NCBI GenBank assembly: GCA_015501595.1
Contig: JADNRX010000044.1
Span: 62,001 to 126,000 of the forward strand
Direction of reading: 5' to 3'
Length of the DNA: 64,000 nt
Origin: Hymenopellis radicata
Lineage: Eukaryota; Basidiomycota; Agaricomycetes; Agaricales; Physalacriaceae
Both the position numbers and the translations under genes were made by a program. Shown here one piece after another: positions 20,409 to 32,900 of the stretch. Position 1 is the first letter of the stretch, and each line of letters opens with the position of its first letter. The notes under the pieces are model-generated. The model was not told the DNA's origin and did not search any database. It was given only the letters and a program-made list of their open reading frames with translations.

Positions 20409-22293
20409 ATGGCCGACGCAGGCGCCTCTGACCCACCACCCGACCCCGTTCCTGCCCATCATGCCAGCCCAGTCGTAGCTTTCATCATTGGCCTCGCGAT
20501 CATCCTTCTCGCGTCCATTCTCAATGCCGCTGGTCTCAACTTGACCAAATTGGACCATGTAAATCCTCTCTGTCGACCCTTCAGAACTTTACCAACCGCA
20601 ATTATTCGCAGGTCCGGACGCAGGCCATTCCCAGAGCTTCACGACGCAAGGACTGCATGCGTCCGTTATGGCTTCTTGGAATGCTCTTATACATGTATGA
20701 TAGAGTCCTTACCAGTCAATAATTCGCCTCATGTTACACAGACTCTCTCAGTTAATTGGCAGTACTTTGGCTTTGGAGTACATGCGAGCCGGTGCGCGTT
20801 GCCGCTCTGCTCGTCGCATCATGCTGATTCATTTCTTGACCGTCAGAATATGTTGCTCCCCTGGGCTCTACTTCGCTCGTCTTCAACTTCCTCTTCGCCC
20901 GGTTTCTCGTCGGCACACCTGTTACCAGCTCAGACATCTACGTACGTGTCGTGGGATCTCTATCATACGCATTCAGGCTCTAACACTCTTGTCTCCAGGG
21001 TACAATTGTTGTCGTTCTTGGCGTTGTTGGAATCGTTGCATTTGGGTCCATCAATAGCGGCCTTGCAACAGAAACTGATGTCCGTCATTTGACCGAGCTG
21101 TGGCGGCGTGGTGGTTGGCTGGGTTTCTTCTTTGTCATGGCGTTCGCCTTGATCCTCCTTCTATTCTTCACCTCGACTCTCGACGACCTCCTGACCGTTA
21201 GAGGCGATATCACGGCAGTGCCCTTTGCCGGTGCAGGTTCATCCTCGAGGAAGCAAGGTCGCGGTGTATCGGGTCGTATTGCTCAGTTCTGGGGCTTCAT
21301 TACGCGCCGCGTTACTGACTTGCTCGAGATATGGACGTCTCCCAAAGATGACAAGACTGTTGCCTGGACTCTTGGCATTGGTTGGGCTTGTTGCGGTGGT
21401 GGATTGGCCGGGGGAACATTAGTGTTTGCCAAAGCGACTGTCAAGTTGATCTCCGGATCCTTGTCGCATGAGAATACAGGCAATCAGTTTGGTCATGCCG
21501 CGCCTATCTTCACAATTATTCTGTTGGCAGCGACCGCTGTCCTCCAAATCATCTGCTTGAATAGGGGACTCAAGGTTTACGACTCTACTCTGGTTGTTCC
21601 CGTATTTTACGGAGTGTATACGGCGACGGGGTGAGACCTTTTCTTGACACACATTCAACATATCTCACCCATCAAACTCGTAGCTTCTTGGACTCATTGG
21701 TAAGGAAAATTCAGGCTAGAACTGACAGCATGTTAATACACTTGGTACAGATCTTCAATAATGAAGTGGACTCCTATCAAACATGGACCTTATTCCTCAT
21801 CTTCGTCTCAATCCTGACCTTGATATCAGGCGTGGTCCTGTTGACACACAAAAAGCCTGAGCCTGGGGCAAAATCGGCGGCGTCTGTTCCCATTGCTCTG
21901 ACACGACCTCGTGGCAAGAAATCAAAGACGGCCACATCCTCCAAGACAGACCTTCATGACGACGACGACACGCGTAATGACGAAGAAGGAGTGTTATGGG
22001 CTGTTGGTGACGCGAGCGATGACGAGGAGGCTGGAGAGGACGAGGATATAGACCATCATCAGCACCCTTTGAATCAACGCAAAGTTGACGGCGGCAGTAA
22101 AACGACGTTGACTAAACCAGAAATGCCTGGAGAGGAAGGAGCTGGCTTGATGAAAAATGCGGACATCAGATATGAGGATGATCAAGACCATCGCGTTTTG
22201 CCAGATGCTCGTCGCCGCAGTGCATCCAACAGTACTGTGGATCCTTTCAGAGACGACGAGTTCGGAGAGTGGACGTCTGGGGGCGCTAGATGA
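20409..22293 (+). CDS. NIPA-type magnesium transporter (DUF803 family)
   Basis: NIPA proteins carry Mg2+ across plasma or endosomal membranes. The protein has about nine helices: VVAFIIGLAIILLASILNAAG first, then LLGMLLYM, GSTLALEYMRAEYVAPLGS, LVFNFLFARFLVGTPV, GTIVVVLGVVGIVAFGSI, LGFFFVMAFALILLLFF, FTIILLAATAVLQIICLNRG, YDSTLVVPVFYGVYTATG and WTLFLIFVSILTLISGVVLL. The order matches the NIPA fold. A charged C-terminal tail (about 130 residues, many Asp/Glu) follows and ends at TGA 22291-22293. A long loop (residues of the GSSSRKQGRGVSG region) interrupts the middle. Exon 21684-21699 is a 16-bp microexon encoding the FLDSL part of GFLDSLIFNNE. The MITE lies just upstream. Confidence 0.9.
21684..21699 (+). 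other. 16-bp microexon of the NIPA gene
   Basis: CTTCTTGGACTCATTG is flanked by a CGTAG acceptor and a GTAAGG donor. It joins GG + C TTC TTG GAC TCA TTG + ATC TTC and keeps the frame through the conserved GFLDSLIF segment of the last transmembrane hairpin. Confidence 0.8.
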
Positions 22294-22494
22294 AGTGGGA
22301 GCTATCATATATCCAAGAGAAGTATTTAATGCTACATTCACTACTGTACTATACCAACATCTTCATATGACTATCGTAATGCCCATTTGCCTGCTTTCGC
22401 TGCCACAATGAACTGACAGTGACTATCAACTTGAACAATTTTCGATCGCTGGAGTCATGATCGGTCAATTCGGCTCTTGCCTTTTACCTCCATC

Positions 22495-24119
22495 ATGGCT
22501 CGCGACAACGATTTTATGGACGTGGATTCTGACTCTGACATCTCGATCTTGGACGGCGGTAACAACGCGTCGTCGAAAGGCAAAGGAAAAGGCAAAGCCA
22601 CCGACAAACACCGCGCGGACAAGGGCAAAGCAAAGCCCAAGGATGTTGTATGGGTGCCACAGTTAAGTCAATGAACTGACTCTGATGCCAATTAGCAAGC
22701 ATATACTTGGGAGGCCTCTTACACACGTTCATGGGATACCGTGCAAGAAGACGAGGCAGGTAGTCTGCAGAGTGCCGTAGACGATTGGATGACACGAGGG
22801 AGGCGTCGAAGGTCTGCTATCATCAAAACATTCGAGAACACTACTTATCTAGCGTCTAGACAGCAAGGTCCTGGAGCTGCAATAAGACGGTCTATCATCC
22901 GACATCTCGTCCTCATACTTGATCTTTCCAGTTCTATGCTAGACCGAGATATGCGCCCGACGCGGTTCGCGTTAACATTGCAATATTCCCGCGAATTCAT
23001 TCTGGAGTGGTTCGACCAAAACCCTTTGGGCCAGATTGGTATTGTCGGTATGCGGGCGGGAATCGGGGAGCGAATATGTGAAATGTCTGGTAATTCCGGC
23101 TGGTGTTGCTGGAGATGCGCGGTGACAATGACTTTTTCGCAGGCAACCCACAGGAGGTTCTGAAGTCCATCTCGGACCGACACAAGCTCTTACCAACGGG
23201 TGACCCGAGCTTGCAAAACGCGATTGAGATGGCGCGAAACAGTATGAGGTATGCTTTTATACAGCTCGACTTCAACACAACCGATTGAGTTTACAGTCAT
23301 CTGCCGACACATTCTTCAAGAGAATTACTCATAATATTCGGTTCACTAACAACTTGCGATCCTGGAAACATTCACGACACGCTCGACGCTTGCGTTAAGA
23401 ACAAGATACGAATATCTGTTGTGGCACTAGCCGCGGAAATGAAGATATGTCGTGACCTATGCGATAAATCGGGAGGTAATGCTCGTCACTTGAAGTTGAT
23501 CGCTTCAGTGCTCATGTCCATAGGTCAGTTTGGTGTTGCCATGAATGAAGGGCATTACAAAGATCTGTTGTTTGAGCTGGTTCCTCCTCCAGCACAGCGC
23601 GCCGCGACGCGTGCCGCAGGTGCAGGCGCTACGAATCCCGGGGCTGACTTGATGATGATGGGTTTCCGACGCGACTACCAGATGCTTCCCCGCCGAGTCT
23701 ATGTGTCTGCCATGCCGAACTGAAAAGCGAAGGCTTCATATGTCCGCGTTGTCTCTCGAAAGTCTGCAGTGTACCTACAGACTGTGATGTCTGCGGGTTG
23801 ATGATTGTTAGCTCTCCTCATCTGGCGCGTAGTTATCATCATCTGTTTCCCGTCAAGCCATTTGAGCCTTTGTGGGTGTTCCGCGCCGCCAGTCTATCGT
23901 CGCAGCTTACTTGTATACAGAAAAGAAATACCCGAGCGACCGGCGGCGGCTTGTCACGCCTGTGCACGACCATTCCTGGCTACTGTCCAGCAATCCACGG
24001 CGGATGGGATGAGTCCAGTTGGCCGTTATCGATGTCCAGAATGTCATAATGACTTTTGTTCCGACTGCGATGTCTTTCTACACGATGTCGTGCATTGTTG
24101 TCCCGGATGTGGAAAATAA
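22495..24119 (+). CDS. SSL1: TFIIH core subunit SSL1/p44
   Basis: SSL1/p44 activates the XPD helicase in TFIIH for transcription and nucleotide excision repair. After a basic low-complexity start (ATG 22495) it shows [17 protein letters not shown], the von Willebrand A-like domain ([19 protein letters not shown], a MIDAS-like DxSxS), [28 protein letters not shown] and [17 protein letters not shown]. The C-terminus has a C4 zinc module ([18 protein letters not shown]) with [15 protein letters not shown], and a RING-like CHACARPF...[17 protein letters not shown]...CCPGCGK end, TAA at 24117-24119. One C is missing at 23666-23667: the family motif MGFPTRLPD requires it. SSL1 is essential in yeast, so this break is almost certainly a sequence error. 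Confidence 0.95.
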
Positions 24120-25514
24120 TGTACATATCACAGATGTAGATAAAGAAACACGCGTTCCGGCTCGTCGGATGTACTGTGTCTTTGTGCTCCTGTAAAGGAC
24201 GGTGAAGAAAGAAACACCGCCAAAGAATGAAGCGGTATCGAGCCAGTCGTCCCACAACGGTTCTTTGAGGACGACTTAATTGACGTGACTAGGAAAGTGC
24301 TTGTGTGGCGTAATATTTATGATTCCGCTTGGCACGCAGCTGTGGTTCCACTGCCCAGAACCGCATGGCTAAGTCGTTGAGATATCAACATACAAGGTGT
24401 AACACATCGCGCCACGGAACCGCCACGTGAACATAATGGAATGACGAAGTTGGGGGACGACCAGGGGATGACTGTTCCTGGGCTTTGGTGCATTTGCCGG
24501 CCTCTCCTGGAAACGCAAAGCCGACCTGGTAGTGCAGGTTGTTGCCAGCCAGATACGCTAGGATACGCTACGAGTTGCTACGCGATGGTTACAACTTTTC
24601 TCGAGTTCGTGGTCCACCCTGCAAAACTAGTTCTCGACTCGAACCCCTGATTTCCGTCATGGGTTCTCCAAGGTTCTCCGGACTCTTTGGTAAGACGCGG
24701 TAATAATACTGGCAGGTGTGTACACATTCTGCCTTGGATACTCGGGAGGGCAAATTTATTTCCACAGCGTTTCTAGACCAACTCTTGGTGGACGAAACGA
24801 CTGTATTGCTCTTATTGAGTAGTACGCGTGCGACGGGGGCTCACGGCATGGTTGTAATACGACGCTGATCCGGTGAAACGCAATGCTTGGCAGTGGCGGA
24901 TTTGCATTAGCAGACATCCGACGTAGTTCGTAGGGCGTTGAAAGCGATGCGTCATAGGATGGGGTGCATATTATGGGACAATTCAGCGAAAGAAAGAGGT
25001 TACCTGAAAGGATATGCTCATCTATTAATGCAAGTCGGCTCACGCGTTTATTTGCTAGTCTAGACTGTCTCGGGCAAAGTCTCGGGTGAGTAACTTGGAT
25101 GTTCCAGATCAGATGGATCCCTATGCGCAGTACAAGTCAGTACTAGGCGCTCTGACGGCCGACGGTTAATTATGCAAGCATCCTGAGCTGAGCAGAGGTG
25201 GAGAGGTTTTGTGAGAACTTTTTCAAAATCAGGGAACTATGTCCGGTTGTCCTTTTGCCTTTTGGCGATCGGGAATCTCAATCTGCACGTGGGTATCCCC
25301 TCAGATCGCTCGAGCAAGGTAGGAGCGTGCCTGGCGCAGCCGGTTGAAGACGCTTTCGTTCTTGCCCTTGACACCCCCGCGTTGTCTTGCCTTTCCCCGC
25401 AACTACCACCACCTCCTCTCGTTTTTCTTTCTCTCTATTTATCCTGGCTAGTCTTTTGCTTTCCTGCAGTGCCGCCGCGCGCCTCTGCACGTTCTCCATC
25501 GCCTGGTTGATTTG
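24120..25514. other. Long intergenic region upstream of the Zn2Cys6 gene
   Basis: This 1.4-kb region has no convincing gene. A decamer-like direct repeat (GGATACGCTA and variants) occurs at about 24550-24580. A long pyrimidine-rich tract at about 25375-25450 lies just before the first ATG of the regulator gene and looks like its core promoter. The length suits a regulated transcription-factor promoter. Confidence 0.4.
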
Positions 25515-28500
25515 ATGCACAATTCCTTCGTGTCCGGTCCTTCTTCTCTTGCTGTCGATATGGCCGCGCCGTCGTCTTCTTCCCGGCCCCCCGATTCCGA
25601 TGATCCCCACCACAATTCCACCAACAAGAAGCGAAAGATCGACCGGGCCTGTGACGCATGTCGCCGCCGGAAGACTAAATGTGATGGTCCAAAAATGCGC
25701 GATAACGTTTGCACCAATTGTCTCCAAAGCCGCAAGTCTTGTACCTATGTGTATGTCCAGTCTACCTGCCGTTTCTCTTTGCTCAAATTATGTCAGTGAG
25801 ACATCGAAACCTAGGGGTCCACCTAAGGCGTATGTATCTCCCTGGGCAACGGAGTGTAGCTTATTAACAGTTTCTGCAGCTATGTCACAGGACTAGAAGA
25901 TCGTTTGGAAAAAATGGAGGAACTCTTGAAGAAAGTACGTTACGTCGCGTTCAACTGACGCGTCTCTGTCTCACTCGTCCAACTTATTTGCCTCTTATCT
26001 AGCGCTGGCCGGACACCGACTTTTCCGACGAGCTGGGACCCCCAGTGATCATTGGCTGCTGGAAGGCAGATTTTTCGACCCCAGGTCCTCCATCGAGTGG
26101 CGGCGGTGGCGCTAAGCGTGATGACAGCCCAGCCAAGTCTGCTCCTCCGGCAAACAGAACAGGGACTCTATTCGCTCCTTCCGTGCCTCTCGGGTTCTCG
26201 AGTCACCTCATGCTCAGTCCTCCCGTATCCAAATCTCGACGGTCCCACGGAAAAGCTCGCCAATCCTCCGCAGACGACATTGACCCCATATGCACAGACA
26301 CTGGTTCTGATGTGGATGAACTGGTCGAAGACTTTGAAGGCAAAACGCATCTCAGTCTCCCAACGGCAGATGTCAACCCTGCCGATGAAAGCAACCAGAA
26401 TCGTTTCCATGGAGCGAGCTGCAGCTTGAGACTGCTGGATGCCACGCGGAAGTACAAGCATCTACATACTCTGGAAAGTGGCAGCACGGATGGAAACTCG
26501 CCTACGCCGAGCTTGGGCCCACACTCACTTCGGAGACCAGAATGCTGGCGGGCACCCAAGGTGTGTCATTTGGCACCCGTCGTTGTCTACAATCTTATTT
26601 GTCTTTAGTGGGAGCTGCTATATGAGGGTCTTCATATGTCATCCCCCGAGATCCTTCCTCAGGTTCTGAGTCAATTTCCGCCGCCAGACCTTTGCGACAC
26701 ACTGATTAGGCTATACTTTCAACACGTCAATTCGCAGTTTCCTCTCCTGCATCGTCCGACGTTTGACCGCCAGTGGCAACAATCTTTGCATGAACGCAAT
26801 GTGTGGTTTGCTTGCCTCGTAATCACATTGTTCTCTGTGGCGAGTCGCTGGTGCGATGATCTTCGAGTTCTTCCAAAATCCATTACGAAGCAGGAAAATG
26901 GTGATATCGATTGGACTAGAGCTGGCTGGGATTACTTTGAAGTTGCATTCGGTGTGTTTTCTATGAATTCCATTGAATTACCTCTGACAGAACGCAGATA
27001 TTCACCGACATCGTCGAAGTCTTATTTATCCCGCTACATTGTTCGAGATTCAGGCATTTTCGGTCAGTGTTTGGATCCTAGCACGTTCGCCACGACTAAA
27101 CATCTTTTAATAGTTATTGGCCATGTTTCTTCGCGGTACCAACTCGCATGCGCTGTCTTGGCAAGTCACTAGTGTTGGGATCCGCAAAGCTCAAGATGTC
27201 GGCGCGCATCGCAGGACCGTTTACCATGCCAAGCCCAACGTGGTAGAGGAACTCTGGAAGCGCGCCTTCTGGCTTTTGGTTGGGTTCGACCGTATTGGAA
27301 GCGCAACACTCGGACGCACGTGCAATGTCGGGGAAGAAGAGTTCGTTCATAAGCATTGTTAATTTGTTTTGCCTCTCTGATGATAAATTCTTAGTTTCGA
27401 CATCGACTTACCTCTCGAGGTCGACGATGAATATTGGGAGGCAGAGGAGCCAAGTCGGGCGTTTAGACAACCTCCCGGCGTGCCCTCGCGTATCACTGCG
27501 TTCAATCTCTGGTTGAAGCTTACTCAGATCATAGCGTTTACCATGAGAACAGTTGTAAGCCATTCATATTTCCGTTGTGGCACGAGGACTGATTAAAATT
27601 TATTATCTTTAGTATGCAACCAATCCTGCGAAAGTCATCATGGGCCGACCTATCGGCAAACCCGAGCAGATTGTTTCACAGATTAATGCGGCGCTAACGG
27701 AATGGGTCGACTCTGTCCCGGATGCCTGTACGTTTCAATCAACTTGCCGTCCCTCGTGCGTTGAACTTTAATGTAGTCAAATGGTCTGGTCACGGCCAAG
27801 ATGATCTGTCCTCCAACCTGTCTGCAACACTGTATACCACGTATTATCTCACGCAGATGCTCATTTATCGGCCGTTCATTCCAGCTCCCACGTCGAACAA
27901 CTCCACCTTTCCCTTCCCGGCGCTTTCCATCTGTACGAATGCTGCCCGATCAAGCGCGCGCATCATAGAGCAACAGCTGCAGCAGGGTCTGTGGAATGTT
28001 CCGAATCTGAATGCGGTCTCGATTGTATCTGCCAGCATGCTTCTAGTCCACGTCTGGGACTTGAAACATAAGGATAGGACTGAACGAGAAAACGGGATGG
28101 AGATTGACCCTCCGATTTCTAGTACGTTAGATCCTTTGCTGAAGGACATCAATATCTTCCTCAGGGCCCTTGAATGGTCTTCGCATCGATATGAGGTCAT
28201 CAAACCAGTTTTGTAAGCTCTTCGTTCTGTTTTTACCCAACTGGAATGCACTCACGCGCGAAACCAGGGCCCAGCTCAAAATGGCGCTGCCTGAGCCTGA
28301 GGATGAAGAATGTCCAGGTAGACACTCGTCGAAGCCTCCAGTTCAAGAAGTCTCGTTTGACATGAACCAGTCTTCAAGTTCTCCTGATACCGACATGGAA
28401 CATTCACAGGAACTTGTTTGGAATGGCGCTCCATCACCCCCACCCATCCTTCTGCCTCCAAATCACATACGATCCGGCTCGACATATTCATTAGAGACTC

Positions 28501-29169
28501 ATCAGCCGCCGCCCCCTCGATCCGCCTCTTCCGACAACAGCACTCCTCTTTCCTCAGCTTCTCTTTCTGGATCTGCAACTCCCCTCTCGTCGTCCTCATT
28601 TTACGAGCAGAGTTTTTATCGTTCTGGTGAACGTACAACGTATCCAGTCGACTCCCGTTATCCCCCCGTTCCACAGACTCACCGAGCGCAGACGCATCCC
28701 CAGACCCAGCCTGCCTGGGGACCACGTTCTCATATTCCACGCATAGCTTCCTACCAGCGGATGCCTCACTCTTCACCAGCTTATCCAGGAAGGGTACCCT
28801 TCATAGAGTCTCCAGGACTCAATCGTGAGCACGTCTACGACATGGATGATGATCGGCCTCGTTCACACTACATGGACGATGACGACGACATGAAGCCCAT
28901 CTATCAGCATGGCCATTCTCATCCACCGATATCTGATGCTCGTTCGATCCCAGCGCACGCAATTCCTCCCAATGATGGCCGAATCTTAAGGTATGGTCTT
29001 CGATGGTTTCCGACCTCCCATCTCATTACTGACTTTTGCCAGACCTCCCCCTGGCTGGGATCGTCAAGCGCGCCAAGTCAACAAAAGCACCAACTTTGCC
29101 TGGGACAGCCATCCTGCCCACCGGCCGTATCACGACTATTCTCCCCCACTCATACCTCATACATCGTAG
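25515..29169 (+). CDS. Zn2Cys6 fungal transcription factor with fungal_trans domain
   Basis: From ATG 25515, a Ser/Pro leader leads to KKRKIDRACDACRRRKTKCD and DNVCTNCLQSRKSCTYV: six cysteines of a Zn2Cys6 DNA-binding domain with an adjacent nuclear signal. A short coiled coil (YVTGLEDRLEKMEELLKK) follows, as for dimeric family members. The middle contains RFHGASCSLRLLDATRKY and WELLYEGLHMSSPEILPQ, then LIRLYFQHVNSQFPLLHRPTF, DIHRHRRSLIYPATLFEIQ, SWQVTSVGIRKAQDVGAHR and WKRAFWLLVGFDR, the regulatory domain typical of XlnR-like basidiomycete factors. The C-terminus is Ser/Pro/His-rich with a DMDDDRP...YMDDDDDMK acidic patch. I end it at TAG 29167-29169, but coding-like sequence follows (29272-29437), so the true 3' end may be later. 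Targets unknown. Confidence 0.87.
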
Positions 29170-29917
29170 CCGGGCTGTATGTATCTTATGCCACTGTAAA
29201 CCGCTTCGCTCCTTCCCGTTATCGCTATCATTCCTGTCTGTTATTTAACGCATTATTTGTATCATTTTGTAGCATCAGCCTCGCAGTCTGTCATGGAATG
29301 GATTGGTCTTTCTTCAAGTGGGCCTCGGTGGGCGCCGGCTTTAAGGTCCGTTGAGCTTCAAGTTCAACTTCAAAATCGGAAAGAGGCCGTGCCAAAGGTT
29401 TGGTTCGAGCTTATTCGCCACGTGTCCGTTCTTTGACCTTCCCGGTGAGGTACGAACAAGGTACTAGTGAGTCATTTAATTATGCCTCGACCCACCGAAA
29501 TACACATTTCCAGAAGAAAACATGTCGCCGCGTCAGTCGCACCGGTCCCACGCCTGGCGGCCCGCGTCCCAAGAATTATCGGAACGGAAGGAAAGGAAAA
29601 GTACCTTGTTTTTCGAACCTGTTACTCTTCCTACACTCTCGCGAGTCTCGGCGCCTAGTATTAGTCCCCTGACGACACACCCAATGCCGCCAGGCCCAGT
29701 TTCTTCACCCTATGTTCTTTGGACGCTACATATCAGTATAGGAACATGGCTGAAACGGGGGGTGCTTCAGGTCCGAGCACAGTGATGGTATCCAGGACGA
29801 GATCCAGGTGGAGAAGCGAAACACTGCGCACCGAAGAGAGCAGTACAAATAAGTTAGATTAAGAAAGATACAATAGATACACAAGCAAAGCACAAAAGCG
29901 GTATACTAGTTACAATA
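29170..29917. other. Region between convergent regulator and CTR9; possible extra coding exons
   Basis: A 54-codon open frame at about 29272-29437 reads SVMEWIGLSSSGPRWAPAL and VPKVWFELIRHVSVL, with coding-like composition. Another open frame at 29522-29785 has RSHAWRPASQELSERKERK. Either may be further exons of the upstream regulator, out of frame because of a splice or base error, or unrelated. The rest looks like 3' UTR. Confidence 0.4.
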
Positions 29918-32900
29918 TCAAGACTCGTCCATCGGCGCGGGCTTAGTATCGTCCTCGTCGTCCGTATCGGAAAGCATCTCCTTACTCTTACTAGGATTAT
30001 TGTTCAGCACCAAATAACAAACAAAACGCGAATATACGCACAATTGCTTCTTCCTCGGATTCGCCACCTCCTCCTCCTCCTCGTCATCCCGAACCACCCT
30101 CTTCTTCCGCTTCCGCGTCGGCTTCTCCACCTCATCCTCCTCGCTCGCCTGCGCCGAGGGCTCATCCGCGTCATTCTCCCGCTTCTTCAGCTTCCCTCGC
30201 CGCCTCTTCTTCGGCTCAGGCTCCACGCCCTCATCGCCGCTCACCGCCACCTTTTCCTCTTTCGGCTTCCGCGCCCGCCGCGTCTTCTTCTCCTTCTCGT
30301 CATCGCTATCATACAGGTGGCTGTTCTTGGTCCACTCCTGTGCCTGCTCTCGCGCAATCCGCCGGGCTTCAGCCAGTAGCTTCGCCGCTTCTTCCTCTTC
30401 TTTCCTTCGTTCTTCCTAGATAGAAAAGTAGAATAAGGACACAACCAGCCAGCACACGGCGTCGAAAGACGCACCTCGAGTCTCTCAAGTTCTTCCCTCT
30501 CCGCCTGCCTCATCATCCTCGCCGCATTGAGCCGTGTCTCATTCTTCATGTCGTGATCTCGTTGGTTGGCCAAGTGCTCGTCCGCCTTCCTCAGCATGTT
30601 ATCTCCATACTTTCGCCGCTGATCAGCGATATCCCGACTGTATGGCACCATGGGCGCCTTGTCTGACGCGAGCGAAGCAAATAGTCTGGCGAGGCAGCGA
30701 TCAACAGCGGAGACAACGAGCAGGAGACGACATACTTTTGGGCGTGCGCAGCCTGGTCAATCACACGCTGCAGATCATGCAGACGCCGTTTCCCGGGCTC
30801 GAGAGAGAACAGCATCTCCGCCGACTTTTGCTGTATCATCGCGATATTGTAGACGACTGCTTTATCACCGGGTGTGATGTGCAACGCCTTCTGGGCGAGC
30901 TTCAACGCTTCCTGCATGGCCTTGTACGATTGATCCTTCATGGCCTTGGCATACCAGGACCGACAGAGACACATTATTAGCGATGAATTTTGTCCTCCAT
31001 CTAATCGCATCGCTGCTTCATACTGGAACGCGATAATCAGCAAAACAACAACCAAAAAATGAGATCCACAAACATTCTCGATCGCCCGATCGTACTCATC
31101 CCGAGCATAATAACAGTGCCCCATGTTATAATACACGCTCCAGTCTCCCAAGCTCTCCCTCACCTTGCCAAACACGTCCAGCGCCTCCCGTGCGTTCCGG
31201 GGGCCGTCCCCATCCGCACTGAGCGAGTCCTCTGCAGTCACAATCGCTAGTCCCTGCGCCGCATACGCACACGTCGGGTCGAGCAGCAGCGCCTTCTCGA
31301 AAAACTCTGTACTTCGTTGGAATCCCCGTCGGCGCTCATCAACACCCTTGGGCGACGCGTCCCTGCTTTCACGCGCTTGGGTGTACATTATGAATCCAGC
31401 CGCACAAAGTGAGTAGAGATCATGCTTGTCGTGGTCCTTTAGTGTGCTAAAGACAAAGTCCTTGGCAGGCTTGGGAAGTCCGCTCTGTATGAGGAAATAC
31501 GTGTAGAACGCGCGCACGTTGAGGTCCGAACCGTTCGCAGCCAGAGCTTGCTTGAGCAGATCGTGTGCCTCGTTGTTCCGCCGTAGGTCGGTCAGCATCT
31601 GCGCTTGGCGCACTTTGGCTGGACGACGTTAGTTTCACCTATCAAACGTCTCAGAGAAAAGGCGTACCATCAACGTACTCCGGATGCCGCGAGAGCAACT
31701 TTTCATACGCGTCCTTGGCCAAATCTACCTCTCCCTGGTCCTCATACGCCCTCGCAAGGTTGTACAAAATCGTTGTCGAAAAGTCCTCTCCTTCGCTTCC
31801 CAACGCCGCCGCCTTCATCAAAGCATTCTCATACAACGATCGCGCGGCAGGTAAATTCTCCGTTAAATGCTTCAATGCACCCAGATTATTCAGCAACTGC
31901 ACCTCCACAATATCCGAGGTTCCAGCAGTCTGACATATTCTCAGCGCCTCGCCTACGGCCAGCGCCGTCCGCTCCAGATTTTCATTCCGCCATAGACCCG
32001 CGATCTCGATGTACATGTCCATGTCTTCGCTTATCGAGCGAGACATCTTGGAGCGTGTGTTGCCGTTGGCAGATTCGATGCGACGCGTAATGCGGTCGAA
32101 AAGTTCCTTCGCCTTGGCACGTTCTTGAGCCTGATCTTTGGAGGATATTTCGGGACGAGGGAGGGCTCGGAGGGAGGCAAGGATGGCGGCGGCTTCAAAG
32201 GACTCTTGAGGTTTAATGGCAAGGGTGAGGTTGTCAAGCGTATGAATGGCACCCGGGTAGTCCACTGTGAAAGTATTGGTGAGACGGTCAAGTACGTTCT
32301 GATATCCGACTTGCATATTTCGATCTGCATCTGAGCGTGTCCCAAGTTGGCGAGGATGTTGTTCTTTTGGCCGTCCTGTGCGGTCTTATAGTTGTTGATA
32401 GCCTGAGACTGGTTGCCTTGCATATGTGCTATTCTGGCTGCACGTACATACCCTTCTGTTAGGACGGTCAAAGTATCGGCATATTGGATGGTGCGCTCAG
32501 CGAGCTTCAGAGCCTGGATTGCACATTAAAAGACGGTGGCAAGCAAGGATAATGATGCGTACCCGCTGTAAATTTCCTTTTTGCAAGAAAAGTTCGCAGA
32601 GAGCATTCGCAGCGGCAGCACTACTCCCAGCAGATATCTTGAAAGCGCCCTCGACGTATTTTATTCCGGTCTGATATAGTCCGAGGCGTTCTTGTTCGGG
32701 AATGTCATCGTTTTTACTGCTGTTGATGCTTTCTAGGCCAAGTAAGAGTTGGGTGGCCCATTCGCTGGGATTCTAACAAAAGTGAGGACAAGGACTGGGC
32801 AACGAATGCAAGGTATACTGACCACCTCTATGCTCCTCTCCCATGCTGCCTTTGCCTTTGCCTTGTTTCCCATAGCCCAGTAGCACAAGCCAATACCTAT

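Noticed and set aside
23860..23925. Suspected second frameshift in SSL1
   Set aside because: A canonical intron from GTGGGT to TACAG joins FEPL to KEIPERP in frame, so no base error is needed.
24590..24680. Sequence like a tRNA T-arm (GGTTCGAGTC on the minus strand)
   Set aside because: No pairing T stem, anticodon arm or acceptor stem could be formed around it.
25278..25735. Minus-strand basic frames over the Zn2Cys6 exon
   Set aside because: They mirror the CACRRRK-coding exon and its pyrimidine-rich leader and have no independent signal.
32040..32470. Apparent 146-codon independent frame in CTR9
   Set aside because: Its 5' half is a true CTR9 exon; the rest is read-through past the GC-AG intron in the wrong frame.
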